NCBI GenBank assembly: GCA_023433405.1
Contig: JAEZCT010000027.1
Coordinates: 33,096-97,095, forward strand
Direction of reading: 5' to 3'
Source of the DNA: Bacillota bacterium
Lineage (GTDB): Bacteria; Bacillota; Clostridia; Oscillospirales; Ruminococcaceae
DNA length: 64,000 bases
Every line of letters begins with the position of its first letter. The stretch's first letter is position 1. A program made the translations under genes and the position numbers. The notes beneath the pieces are model-generated. The model was given only the letters and a program-made list of their open reading frames with translations, was not told where the DNA came from and searched no databases. Shown piece by piece: positions 26,653 through 35,004 of the stretch.

Positions 26653-28218
26653 TTAAATAAAGGTATCGCCGTTAATTACCCTGCCATAGGCAAGCTTTTC
26701 AAACTCCGAGACTGGCATAGGTTTTGCAAAATAATAGCCCTGCACCATGTCGCAATCTATTTCCTTTAAAAAGTCCACCTGCTCCCTGGTCTCTATACCC
26801 TCGGCAACGACCTTCATATCCAGGTCGCGAACAATGTGCACCGCGTTGGTAACCACCTTTTTGCTCCTTACATCATTTTCTAAATCGATAAACATCATGC
26901 GATCAAGCTTAATAATATCCATAGGCAGTACGTTTAACAGGTTTAAGGAGGAGTACCCTGTGCCGAAGTCGTCCATGGAAAGGCAAAAGCCCTTCTCCCT
27001 GAGCCGGTTCATCACGTCGATAATCTGCTGGGTATCCTCCAAGAATGCCGATTCGGTGAGCTCCACCTCAATCAGACCGGTGGGCACATCGTAACGGCGA
27101 ACCGTCGCCTCAAAGCGGTCCACAAAATCCGGCTGGCGGACATGCAGGCGCGACATATTCACCGCGATGGGCAGCGCCTTCTGACGTGCAGCAATCCATG
27201 TTTGCAGCACACGGCATATCTGTTCGTTCACACAGCAATCCAGCTTTAGCAGAAACCCGTTCTGTTCAAAGATGGGGATAAAATGGCTGGGCATCAAAAA
27301 ACCCATGGTCGGGTGATGCCAGCGTATCAGCGCCTCTCCTCCAACGATGGTTTCGTTTTTCAGTTCGTATTTGGGTTGTATATATACCTCAAACTCATTG
27401 TTTGCCAGCCCGTCGTACATAGACGCTTCTACAATCTGTGTTTCTGTCACCTGCTGGCGCAGCCTGTCATCGTAAAAATTGATGGAGGTATCGTAGAGCG
27501 CCTTAATCCGATTGCGTGCAATTTGGGCGCTTTCATGGCAATAATCAATCTGCTCGCCGCCGTTCTCCATCAAGTAAATGCCGCAGGCGTAGTTTAGTGT
27601 GTAGCAGTTATTCGACGAATCGGGGTGGTAATGATTCATGTTCTCAAACAGGTGCTGTAGGCGGGCCTGCAGCTGCTCGGCACAATCATAGCAAAGCAGC
27701 ATGGCAAAGTTATCGTCCGAGGATCGGGCAAACAGCTCCTCATCGGGGCCGATAAAGGCATTGATGCGTTTGGCGATATGGCGTAGGATGAGGTTTCCCT
27801 CACGAAAGCCATACGCGGTGTTAATCGCCTCAAACCTGCTTATGTCAAACAGCACATACGCGTACTTTCTGCCGTTCTTAATATATTTGAGAGCGTTTTC
27901 ACGAAAGGCAAAATAATTAGCAAAGCCTGTGACACTATCCATATAAGTCATTTGCGCCAGCTGTTCTTTTGTGCGAAAGCGCAGTGCAAGCAGTACCGCA
28001 AGCACAATGCCAAGCAGGGCGATGAGTACAGAAAATATCGTTACTTGATACGGCAAAGACATGAACGCGGCAGCTGCCTTGTAGAGAGTAGAATCCTGCG
28101 CATAGTTGCCAAAGAACACGCAGAAAGCCCCCAATCCCACCAGAGCGATTAGCATAAAGGCCAACAGAAGCAGCGCCAGTGTAATCAGACGCATTATTTT
28201 GCCAAGGTCGCTCATCAT
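26653..28218 (-). CDS. Membrane GGDEF-EAL protein, probable c-di-GMP phosphodiesterase
   Basis: A 521-residue protein. Two membrane helices (about residues 10-35 and 55-80) are followed by a GGDEF domain (about 90-235) whose active-site motif is RSSDDNF instead of GGDEF, so cyclase activity is not expected. The EAL domain (about 265-510) is intact: GGEALIRWHHP, ELTESAF, DDFGTGYSSL, DIIKLDR and VVAEGIETREQ, with the Glu and Asp metal ligands present. It should hydrolyse c-di-GMP, with the degenerate GGDEF part possibly acting as a GTP sensor. It shares the region with chemoreceptors, suggesting motility control. AGAGGATG precedes the ATG. Confidence 0.92.
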   Translation of the reverse strand: MMSDLGKIMRLITLALLLLAFMLIALVGLGAFCVFFGNYAQDSTLYKAAAAFMSLPYQVTIFSVLIALLGIVLAVLLALRFRTKEQLAQMTYMDSVTGFANYFAFRENALKYIKNGRKYAYVLFDISRFEAINTAYGFREGNLILRHIAKRINAFIGPDEELFARSSDDNFAMLLCYDCAEQLQARLQHLFENMNHYHPDSSNNCYTLNYACGIYLMENGGEQIDYCHESAQIARNRIKALYDTSINFYDDRLRQQVTETQIVEASMYDGLANNEFEVYIQPKYELKNETIVGGEALIRWHHPTMGFLMPSHFIPIFEQNGFLLKLDCCVNEQICRVLQTWIAARQKALPIAVNMSRLHVRQPDFVDRFEATVRRYDVPTGLIEVELTESAFLEDTQQIIDVMNRLREKGFCLSMDDFGTGYSSLNLLNVLPMDIIKLDRMMFIDLENDVRSKKVVTNAVHIVRDLDMKVVAEGIETREQVDFLKEIDCDMVQGYYFAKPMPVSEFEKLAYGRVINGDTFI

Positions 28219-28680
28219 AGTGTCATCCTCTGCGAATTCTATGTTATATTACGAAGTGTCAGCAATTACCTTCTCGGCGCTTGGCTTAGCAGGAAGTAAA
28301 AAAGGATTAGGCGAAAGAGCAAATCTAACGAGGGGGAGAGGTTTTGCAAAATCTTTGCTGTTACAGCATAACTATAGCATATAATTAACAGTTTCTCAAC
28401 AAAATACAACCAAAATCGACTTGAAATTACAGTCCATTATTCGTAATTCTATGTCTTATTTAAGGTTTTTATATTTACATTCTGTTTGAAAAAACTCTTT
28501 TTTGTTGATATCGCCAGCTTCTTCAATGCATCCCTACACTATTGACAAACTGGAACCTATACCACCGGTAAGCTCCACGATTTCCATATTCATAAATATG
28601 CTTTAAATGGAATTATTATTATATTTGAACACCGGTTTTGTTTTATAACCCTACCAAAACAGTATTATACGAATCCAGTC
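28219..28680. other. Intergenic region upstream of the EAL gene
   Basis: About 460 bp, AT-rich, with no credible gene on either strand. It should hold the promoter of the EAL gene. I see no named element before the degenerate repeat at 28683. Confidence 0.3.
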
Positions 28681-28682
28681 TA

Positions 28683-28797
28683 GCACTAATCCCCTCAAAA
28701 AGAGTGGGATTTTAGGTAAAAATTCGCGTAAAAACCCATAGGCAAAAGCTTTTTACATGATTTATTTGCACCTATATCGATTTGAAATAATTATTAA
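28683..28797 (-). repeat. Element A, copy 8 (degenerate, reverse orientation)
   Basis: CACTAATCCCCTCAAAAAGAG, then GCGTAAAAACCCATAGGCAAA and ATCGATTTGAAATAATTATT match the reverse of element A with many changes and a 10-15 bp expansion. Confidence 0.75.
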
Positions 28798-28805
28798 TGC
28801 AAAAT

Positions 28806-28833
28806 AAAACCGGTGCGACGCACCGGTTTTAAA
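28806..28833 (-). terminator. Terminator of the galactose operon
   Basis: AAAACCGGTGCG pairs with CGCACCGGTTTT around A-C. On the minus strand it is followed by a T-rich tail, 40 bp after the galE stop. Confidence 0.85.
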
Positions 28834-28871
28834 CATAATAAAGCTTCTATTTCTGACCGACGAAGTTCGCC

Positions 28872-29876
28872 TTAAACGCCGCTTGCGGCCTGAATGAAGC
28901 GCCAGCTGTCTACACACATCTCCTCAATTCCGCGCCGTGCCTGCCAGCCTAACAGCTCACGGGCTTTGGCGGTATCCGCATAGCAGGTGGCGATATCACC
29001 GGGGCGGCGGGGGGCAAAAACGACGGGAATATCTCTGCCGCTGGCATCCTTGTATGCCTTAACAATCTCAAGCACACTGGTACCCTTGCCTGTACCAAGG
29101 TTTACCGCCTGGGCACCCTTGTGTGCCAGCGCGTAATCCAACGCCTTCAGGTGACCGATTGCAAGATCGACCACATGAATATAATCGCGCACGCCGGTGC
29201 CATCCGGGGTATCGTAGTCATTTCCATATACGTTCAGATGAGACAGCTTGCCCGCCGCAACCTGCGCCACATAGGGCAGAAGGTTGTTGGGGATTCCGTT
29301 GGGGTTTTCGCCGATGAGCCCGCTCTCATGCGCGCCAATGGGGTTAAAGTAACGCAGCAGCGCCACGCTCCATTGCGCGTCCGCATAAGCCGCGTCGGTG
29401 AGGATGCGTTCAATGGCTACCTTGGTATAGCCATAGGGATTGGTGGCGGAGGTTGGATAATCCTCACAAAACGGCACAGGGTTATTCATGCCGTAAACGG
29501 TAGCGGAGGAGGAAAACACAATGGTTTTACATCCAGCCTTTTCCATAACCTCGCACAGAGCAATGCTGCCCGAGAGGTTGTTATCATAATAGGTCAGCGG
29601 AATCTGCACGGATTCCCCCACAGCCTTGAGCCCCGCGAAATGGATGACTGCACCGATTTCATGTTCCTCAAAGATTGCATCCATGGCGGCCCTGTCGCGG
29701 ATATCCGCGTTGTAAAACACGACCTTCTTCCGGGCAATCTGCTCGATACGCCCCACGACTTCCTCTTTCGCGTTGGAAAGGTTATCGGCAATAACCACTT
29801 CATAGCCGGCCTGCAGCAGCTCCACACAGGTGTGGCTGCCAATAAAGCCGGCGCCGCCGGTGACTAAAATTTTCAT
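28872..29876 (-). CDS. galE: UDP-glucose 4-epimerase
   Basis: A 334-residue enzyme of usual length. It interconverts UDP-galactose and UDP-glucose, the last Leloir step. The NAD-binding motif is ILVTGGAGFIGSHTCVEL (residues 3-20). The active-site SSSATVYG supplies Ser, and NPYGYTKVAIE supplies the YxxxK Tyr and Lys (near 148-155). The UDP-sugar loop VRDYIHVVDLAIGH (near 233) is present. It is the third gene of galK-galT-galE on the minus strand, 37 bp after galT. Terminator at 28806. Confidence 0.97.
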   Translation of the reverse strand: MKILVTGGAGFIGSHTCVELLQAGYEVVIADNLSNAKEEVVGRIEQIARKKVVFYNADIRDRAAMDAIFEEHEIGAVIHFAGLKAVGESVQIPLTYYDNNLSGSIALCEVMEKAGCKTIVFSSSATVYGMNNPVPFCEDYPTSATNPYGYTKVAIERILTDAAYADAQWSVALLRYFNPIGAHESGLIGENPNGIPNNLLPYVAQVAAGKLSHLNVYGNDYDTPDGTGVRDYIHVVDLAIGHLKALDYALAHKGAQAVNLGTGKGTSVLEIVKAYKDASGRDIPVVFAPRRPGDIATCYADTAKARELLGWQARRGIEEMCVDSWRFIQAASGV

Positions 29877-29913
29877 GGAGTACCCATCCTCTCCTTGTTG
29901 TGTCTATTTGTAA

Positions 29914-30885
29914 TTACGGCTTATTACAGTATTTATGGTACGCCTTTCGCAGCTCCTCGGCTGTCTCCTCCGGGCAGGTGGGGTTGCAGTGCGCCCACAC
30001 ACCGGTTTCACTCGAGGCGTTGAACTTCTGCTTATCCGCCGACCGCATGGGGGGGAAGAACTCGATGTGAAAATGGTAGTCCTGCTCCCTGCTTTCATCG
30101 TTAACCGGTGCATTGTGCATACACATCATATAAGGGAAGGGGTATTCAAACAGGCTATCGAGCATCCCCACCGTGGACTTAAACGCGATAGCCAGCGCCC
30201 GGCGCTCGTCCTCATTGAACTCTGTAATATACTGCTTGTGGGCTTTTGAGATGATGTATACGCCATAGGGATACTCGGTGAAAAAGGGCAGAAACACCGT
30301 AAAATGCTCGTTCTCGAAGATAATGCGTCTATCCGCTTTTTTCTCATTCTCTAGTAGCTCACAAAACAGGCAGCGCCCGTTCTTTTTATGATACTCTTTT
30401 GCCGACTCGGTTTCAAGCGCAATTTTTTTGGGGATGAACGGATAGCCGTAAATCTGACCGTGAGGATGTGGCATGGTGACCCCTACCACGTCGCCGCGGT
30501 TTTCAAAGATAAAGCAGTATTTAATCTTTTCATCTGCGGATATCTCGCGAAAGCGCTCGCACCAGAGATCCACCAGCTTGACCACATGGTCGTTCGACAG
30601 CTCCGGCACCGTAGTGGTATGCCCCGGAGAATAAAGGATGACCTCACATTTTCCATAGGCCTTTTCCACCTCAAAGAAATCCGTCGCCACATCGTCCGGC
30701 TCCGGCGGTGTTACGGAGAGGGCGGGGAAATCATTATCATATTTATATACCTCAAAATCGTCCGGCACCTTACCGGAGCCCGGGCAGAAGGGACACCAGC
30801 CCTTGGGCATCTGCGGCCTGCCCTGCCGGTTGGATGCGATCATCACCCAATCCTGTGTCAACGGATGCCATCTTAACTCAGCCAT
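29914..30885 (-). CDS. galT: Galactose-1-phosphate uridylyltransferase
   Basis: A 323-residue HIT-superfamily enzyme that exchanges UMP between UDP-glucose and galactose-1-phosphate. The zinc site is CPFCPG (near residue 33), the catalytic motif is MPHPHGQIYGYP (near 150, with the nucleophilic His in HPHGQ), and a second domain carries RCLFCELL and later HFHIEFFPP. The ATG at 30885 has GGAGG five bases upstream; the ATG at 30897 lies inside that ribosome site and is not used. It lies between galK and galE. Confidence 0.95.
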   Translation of the reverse strand: MAELRWHPLTQDWVMIASNRQGRPQMPKGWCPFCPGSGKVPDDFEVYKYDNDFPALSVTPPEPDDVATDFFEVEKAYGKCEVILYSPGHTTTVPELSNDHVVKLVDLWCERFREISADEKIKYCFIFENRGDVVGVTMPHPHGQIYGYPFIPKKIALETESAKEYHKKNGRCLFCELLENEKKADRRIIFENEHFTVFLPFFTEYPYGVYIISKAHKQYITEFNEDERRALAIAFKSTVGMLDSLFEYPFPYMMCMHNAPVNDESREQDYHFHIEFFPPMRSADKQKFNASSETGVWAHCNPTCPEETAEELRKAYHKYCNKP

Positions 30886-30944
30886 TTTTACCTCCATCCC
30901 GCCGCCGTGCGGCGGTGCCTAATCTCAGCGCTTAAAATCGCTTA

Positions 30945-32240
30945 CTATATTACCCGCACCCCTCCGTCAGGGCGAACCGAAAGCACATGGCAGGCGCCTT
31001 TTCCCATCACCTGCTCAATCTGCCGGCGAAAATCCTCTAAGAGGTCAAGGGGCACAAACGCCTGTGTGGTTCCCGCAAAGCCGCCGCCATGTACACGCCA
31101 CGCGCCGCGCCCCGCAAGGACACGCTCGCTTACCGCAAGTGCAAGCGATACCCCCTGCTCCTGCGGACTGCGGGGAGAATACACGTTTTGCAAATACTCA
31201 AAGGAGGATTTGCCGGACTCAAGTATCAGGCGTTTAAACGCGTCAAAATTGTTTTGTCTCAGTGCGCTGGCCTGCTGCGGAACACGGTTATCATCGGCAA
31301 AAAAGTGCATCGCGCGCAGGATTGCACGGTCGCCCACCCTTTGCCGCAGGTCGCCGAGCGCGGCGAAAAACTCCTCCTTGTCCACCTCGCGAAGGGCGCC
31401 TTTGCCAAAGTATGCCGCTACCGCCTTCATCTCGGCGGGGATAGCCGCATAGTCTGGGGTCAGGTCGGCGTGGTTTCCGCCGGTGTTGATGATGCACAGG
31501 GCGTAGCCGGAGGCTGCAAAATCAAAGTCCAGCTTCTCCACCTTCGGGTTGGCGGGGTCGCAGAAATCGATGGCCACAAAGCCGCCCACCGCCGAGGCTG
31601 TTTGATCCATAAGCCCGCAGGGCTTGCCAAAATATTTGTTCTCGGAGTATTGCCCAATCTGCGCCACCTCCACCGGCGTTACTCTGCCGTCATTATAAAG
31701 ATGGCTGAGCATGGTGCCTACCAACACCTCAAAGGCTGCTGAGGAGGAAAGCCCCGAGCCTTGAAGCACATTGGTGGTGGTGTACGCGTCAAAGCCGCCG
31801 ATTTTGTAGCCAAGCTCGGCAAACCGCGCCGCAATTCCCCGAATGAGCGCGATGGCTCTGTTTTTCTCCTCCCCAACCGGCTGAAGGCTGTCCAGTGAAA
31901 CGTTGTCCTGCTCATATCCCGCACTTTTTATGCGGATGACATTGTCGTTGTTTTTGGAGGCAAGCCCGATTACATCCAGATTCACCGCCGCGGCAAGCAC
32001 CCTGCCCCGCTGATGATCGGTGTGATTGCCGCCAATTTCAGTGCGTCCGGGAGCGCTAAACAGCGACACCTCCCGCTCGGCGCCAAACAACGCCTCAAAC
32101 TCTCCGGCTGCTTCAAGATAGCGCTTTACCTGCGCCTGTACTCCGCCGACATCGGCGCAGTACAGGCGCGCAAAGGTTTCGGTATACCCGCCTTGGGTCA
32201 GTTTCGTTTTTATGGCAGAGGTCAGCATATTATAATCCAT
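30945..32240 (-). CDS. galK: Galactokinase
   Basis: A 431-residue GHMP kinase that phosphorylates galactose at C1 with ATP. The galactose signature is SAPGRTEIGGNHTDHQRGR (about residues 62-80), the ATP loop is VLQGSGLSSSAAFEVLVG (about 153-170), and motif 3 appears as VHGGGFAGTTQAFVP near 395-410. It is somewhat longer than the typical 390 residues because of an N-terminal extension of about 40 residues, also seen in related Clostridia. It is the first gene of the Leloir operon; galM (mutarotase) is absent from the window. The upstream region is filled by repeats, so the promoter must lie within about 75 bp of the start or inside repeat A9. Confidence 0.95.
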   Translation of the reverse strand: MDYNMLTSAIKTKLTQGGYTETFARLYCADVGGVQAQVKRYLEAAGEFEALFGAEREVSLFSAPGRTEIGGNHTDHQRGRVLAAAVNLDVIGLASKNNDNVIRIKSAGYEQDNVSLDSLQPVGEEKNRAIALIRGIAARFAELGYKIGGFDAYTTTNVLQGSGLSSSAAFEVLVGTMLSHLYNDGRVTPVEVAQIGQYSENKYFGKPCGLMDQTASAVGGFVAIDFCDPANPKVEKLDFDFAASGYALCIINTGGNHADLTPDYAAIPAEMKAVAAYFGKGALREVDKEEFFAALGDLRQRVGDRAILRAMHFFADDNRVPQQASALRQNNFDAFKRLILESGKSSFEYLQNVYSPRSPQEQGVSLALAVSERVLAGRGAWRVHGGGFAGTTQAFVPLDLLEDFRRQIEQVMGKGACHVLSVRPDGGVRVI

Positions 32241-32317
32241 CCCTTTCCGCTTATGGGTTGTGCGCCGCGCACATTGCCCTGTTTTGCCCTGTTTGTTGTG
32301 ACGCGCAATGAGCCTTA

Positions 32318-32416
32318 TACCAATAACCGATTTAAAAGTGTATAAAAATCAAGTGAAAAGCTTTAGTTTATGGGTTTTTACTTGATTTTTATCTACACTT
32401 TTTGAGGGGATTAGTA
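32318..32416 (+). repeat. Element A, copy 9 (fully paired variant, joined to X)
   Basis: TACCAATAACCGATTTAAAAG opens and GGGGATTAGTA closes the copy. GTGT/ACAC replaces GAGT/ACTC, and the inner ATCAAGT pairs with ACTTGAT, where the consensus copy is mismatched. It is joined directly to the right half of element X by TTGGTCACA, the same junction as in copy 13. Confidence 0.9.
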
Positions 32417-32590
32417 TTGGTCACACAAGCTATGCTACGTTTGCCCTTGCTTTGAGCTGGGTGCAGGGTGTCCCTGCTTCGCTTTACTTAATTGCTTACT
32501 TTTCTCGAACAAGAAAAGTAAGCCGCCTGTCGGCGCGGGAGCCGACGTTCCAACAACTTGATGATGATTACTTAAAAGCCCAATAAACAC
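32417..32590 (+). repeat. Element X, copy 1 (right half only)
   Basis: The sequence from GGTCACACAAGCTATG to CCAACAACTTGATGATGATT matches the right half of element X, including the hairpins GCAGGG/CCCTGC, GCTTACTTTTCT/AAGAAAAGTAAGC and GTCGGC/GCCGAC. The left half of X is absent because the copy begins inside repeat A9. Confidence 0.85.
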
Positions 32591-32603
32591 GCACGATGTT
32601 TAT

Positions 32604-32695
32604 AAAACCAATCTAGGATACTCCAAAAACTGCAATCTGTTGGTTTTCACGTGGATTATCATCTAAAAGCTCTACACTTTTATCGGAGAATAGTA
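32604..32695 (+). repeat. Element A, copy 10 (degenerate)
   Basis: The right part (GGTTTTCACGTGGATTATCA, then CTACACTTTTATCGGAGAATAGTA) matches element A, nearest to copy 5. The left arm is heavily altered. Confidence 0.7.
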
Positions 32696-32698
32696 TTA

Positions 32699-32798
32699 TA
32701 CTAATATCCGATTTAAAAGAGTATAAAAATCAAGTGAAAAGCTTTAATTTATGGGTTTTCACGCGGATTTTTATCGACTCTTTTTGAGGAGATTAGTA
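32699..32798 (+). repeat. Element A, copy 11 (consensus copy)
   Basis: TACTAATATCCGATTTAAAA...TTTGAGGAGATTAGTA with TTA on both outer sides. It begins three bases after copy 10 ends, making a tandem arrangement. Confidence 0.95.
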
Positions 32799-32898
32799 TT
32801 AGTAAGGTCCTTATATATAGCTTAAACCGCGCACCTCCGTTTTACAACAGCCAAAACGTTCATTCTTATGGATTTTTGTTGTATGGCTTATAAAAAGC

Positions 32899-32932
32899 AA
32901 AAAGACCCTCCTCGTGAAGGCGGGTCTTTTCC
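32899..32932 (-). terminator. Terminator of the CZB chemoreceptor
   Basis: AAAAGACCC pairs with GGGTCTTTT around a short GC-rich tip; on the minus strand it ends in a T run, about 90 bp after the stop. Confidence 0.8.
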
Positions 32933-33018
32933 TCTTTGCGTTTTCGTTTAAAACAGAACTTTATACAGCGCCTATCATTTCATTGGCGCCGGCTCCGCCC
33001 ATGCCCTTGGGTGTTGGC

Positions 33019-34482
33019 TTAAAACACCGCTTCCCCACTGCGGCTCATCTGTTTGGCCAGCAAAATCATCTTCTCGAAGGTGCCAATAATCTCCGCTGAA
33101 AGCTGCTCCGCCTCTCCGGCCGCTTGCATTGCCTGTCGGGAATCGTTTTGGTTCACAAACCCTATGACGCTTTCCCCTTTTTTATGCAGGTCATGATGAA
33201 GCTTCTCAATTCCTTCCCACAGACCGACCATTTGGGGGGAGCAAGGCTTTACGGCATAATAGAAGTGCCCGAACCCACATTTGTGCTCATCGGTCTGAGT
33301 TGGGGTAAGCTTCATGGTTTTCGCCATTTCCTTTAAGCTTAAAACCCATACCTTGTGCGCCTTTACGGCGTTATCCACCGTCAAAACAAAATCATCATTA
33401 GAAAGTCCGAAGCGCCTGCTGTTTACAATCTTGCCTCCCAGCACCGCCACTTCGTTGACATGGCCTTCGATATCACCCATAGCCGCTGAGACCTCATGGA
33501 TGGAATTGCTGACCTGCTCGAGCTCCTCTGCGGACTGCGTCAGCGTTTGCAGGTCGGAATTCACCGACTCCAACGCAGTGGAGGATTCTTGCAGCGAATC
33601 GTTAATCTCCTTACTGGTGGCTGAAACAGAGGTAAGCCGCTCGGAGATATTCCCGATGGTCTGAACATTTTCCAGCGTGATATCCGATACCGCTTGAATG
33701 CTTCCGCTTACCGACAGAATGGAACAGGCTGTTTTTTCCACGCTAGCTTTGCTCCGGTTGGATGCGTCGTTAATGGCGTGGAGCAATTCGCCTATGTCTG
33801 TTGTGAGAGCCTTGGTCGTGCCCGAAAGAGAACGTATCTCCTCCGCCACTACCGCAAATCCCTTACCCGCTTCACCCGCTCTGGCTGCCTCAATGGACGC
33901 GTTAAGAGATAACAGCTTTGTCTGGTCAGAGATTTTATTAATGCTTTTCACCGCGTCATTGATCTTCTCAATTACCGTCAGCAGGTCGTACACGCTTTTC
34001 TCCATATCCTGCGAGACCAGCTGCATGTCGGCGTTTTCCTGCTTTACCGCCAGCAGGAGCTCGCTGCTTTTGCCGGTATTCTCCCGCAGCAAAGCGGCTT
34101 CATGGGCAATGCGGTCAATTGAGCCATACAGCTCGGCATTTGCGTTGACAATCTGCGCGGTGGAGGTGGATATCTCCTCCGAAGCGGATGCCACGCCGGT
34201 GGACATGTACCGAATATCCTCTACCGCACGTCGAATTTCCTTGCCAAAAAACGACAGCTTTAGGTCAAAGCTGCTGATTTGGGTTGCGATATGAAACGCA
34301 CCCTTCAGCATAAGGGGGATAAGCCTGTTTTCTTCCTCGGCACCTACCGAGCAATCGCGCGCCGCAAGGGGTTTCACTTTTTTTATCATGCCCAGGAAGC
34401 CTGTTTGCTGACCGCAATCGTTATAACTCATTTGCTCTGTCACATCCATTCGTTGAAGGGATATTGTTGCGCCTTGTTTCAC
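33019..34482 (-). CDS. Soluble chemoreceptor with C-terminal CZB zinc-binding domain
   Basis: A 487-residue methyl-accepting protein without any membrane helix. The central coiled coil carries the signalling tip ISDQTKLLSLNASIEAARAG and GKGFAVVAEEIRSLSGTTKA. The C-terminal 120 residues match the chemoreceptor zinc-binding domain: NAVKAHKVWVLSL (His), HKCGFGHFYYAVKP (Cys) and LHHDLHKKGESVIG (His residues). CZB domains bind zinc and can sense zinc or oxidants such as hypochlorous acid. A cytoplasmic location is implied. The start is a GTG at 34482 behind AAGAAGG. It stands alone. Confidence 0.9.
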   Translation of the reverse strand: MKQGATISLQRMDVTEQMSYNDCGQQTGFLGMIKKVKPLAARDCSVGAEEENRLIPLMLKGAFHIATQISSFDLKLSFFGKEIRRAVEDIRYMSTGVASASEEISTSTAQIVNANAELYGSIDRIAHEAALLRENTGKSSELLLAVKQENADMQLVSQDMEKSVYDLLTVIEKINDAVKSINKISDQTKLLSLNASIEAARAGEAGKGFAVVAEEIRSLSGTTKALTTDIGELLHAINDASNRSKASVEKTACSILSVSGSIQAVSDITLENVQTIGNISERLTSVSATSKEINDSLQESSTALESVNSDLQTLTQSAEELEQVSNSIHEVSAAMGDIEGHVNEVAVLGGKIVNSRRFGLSNDDFVLTVDNAVKAHKVWVLSLKEMAKTMKLTPTQTDEHKCGFGHFYYAVKPCSPQMVGLWEGIEKLHHDLHKKGESVIGFVNQNDSRQAMQAAGEAEQLSAEIIGTFEKMILLAKQMSRSGEAVF

Positions 34483-34865
34483 TTACTTCGCCTTCTTGTA
34501 AAATTGGTACGTCAATACGCTGTTAATCATGCAGATATGGGTAATTGACAGCTATTCGTTTGATATTATGTACAGTGGTGCGGCTGTCCGTTATGCGCGC
34601 AATATATCTTTCACATGCAAAGCTTGCATCGCACGGTTTGCCCATGGGGATGTAGGGTATTGTGCGACACAAATACCGCAAGAAGGGTGCCCAACGCTAA
34701 TGATATCATAGCGGAGCCGCAGCGGCTCGGCGGGTATGTCGGATGTTTGTTAGAGAAATAACAATAACTATTCCTACTGATTATGATTATTATAGCACAA
34801 ATCGAGAAAAAGAAAAGAGCTGTCCTGCCAAAATCCGCGCCAATCCGACGTGTATTTCCAATGGA
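34483..34865. other. Upstream region of the CZB chemoreceptor
   Basis: About 380 bp with no credible gene. Near 34760-34810 it is AT-rich with TATTATAG-like words but no firm promoter pair. I see nothing else of note. Confidence 0.3.
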
Positions 34866-34943
34866 TGAACAAAAAAAAGACTGCCGTCGCAAAACCGCGC
34901 ATCGGCAATGCTTCATGCTGATGCGTGGTTTTGCGACGGCGTC
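34866..34943 (-). terminator. Long hairpin terminator of the YesN-type regulator gene
   Basis: GCCGTCGCAAAACC pairs with GGTTTTGCGACGGC, and the inner GCATC pairs with GATGC. On the minus strand it is followed by eight T. The hairpin tip TCGGCAATGCTTCATGC is nearly repeated in the terminator at 40199. Confidence 0.9.
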
Positions 34944-35004
34944 TATCCATATTGCGGGGTACCGAGATAACGGAACAGCAAAAAATCCCCCTCCGGAGCG
35001 CGGG

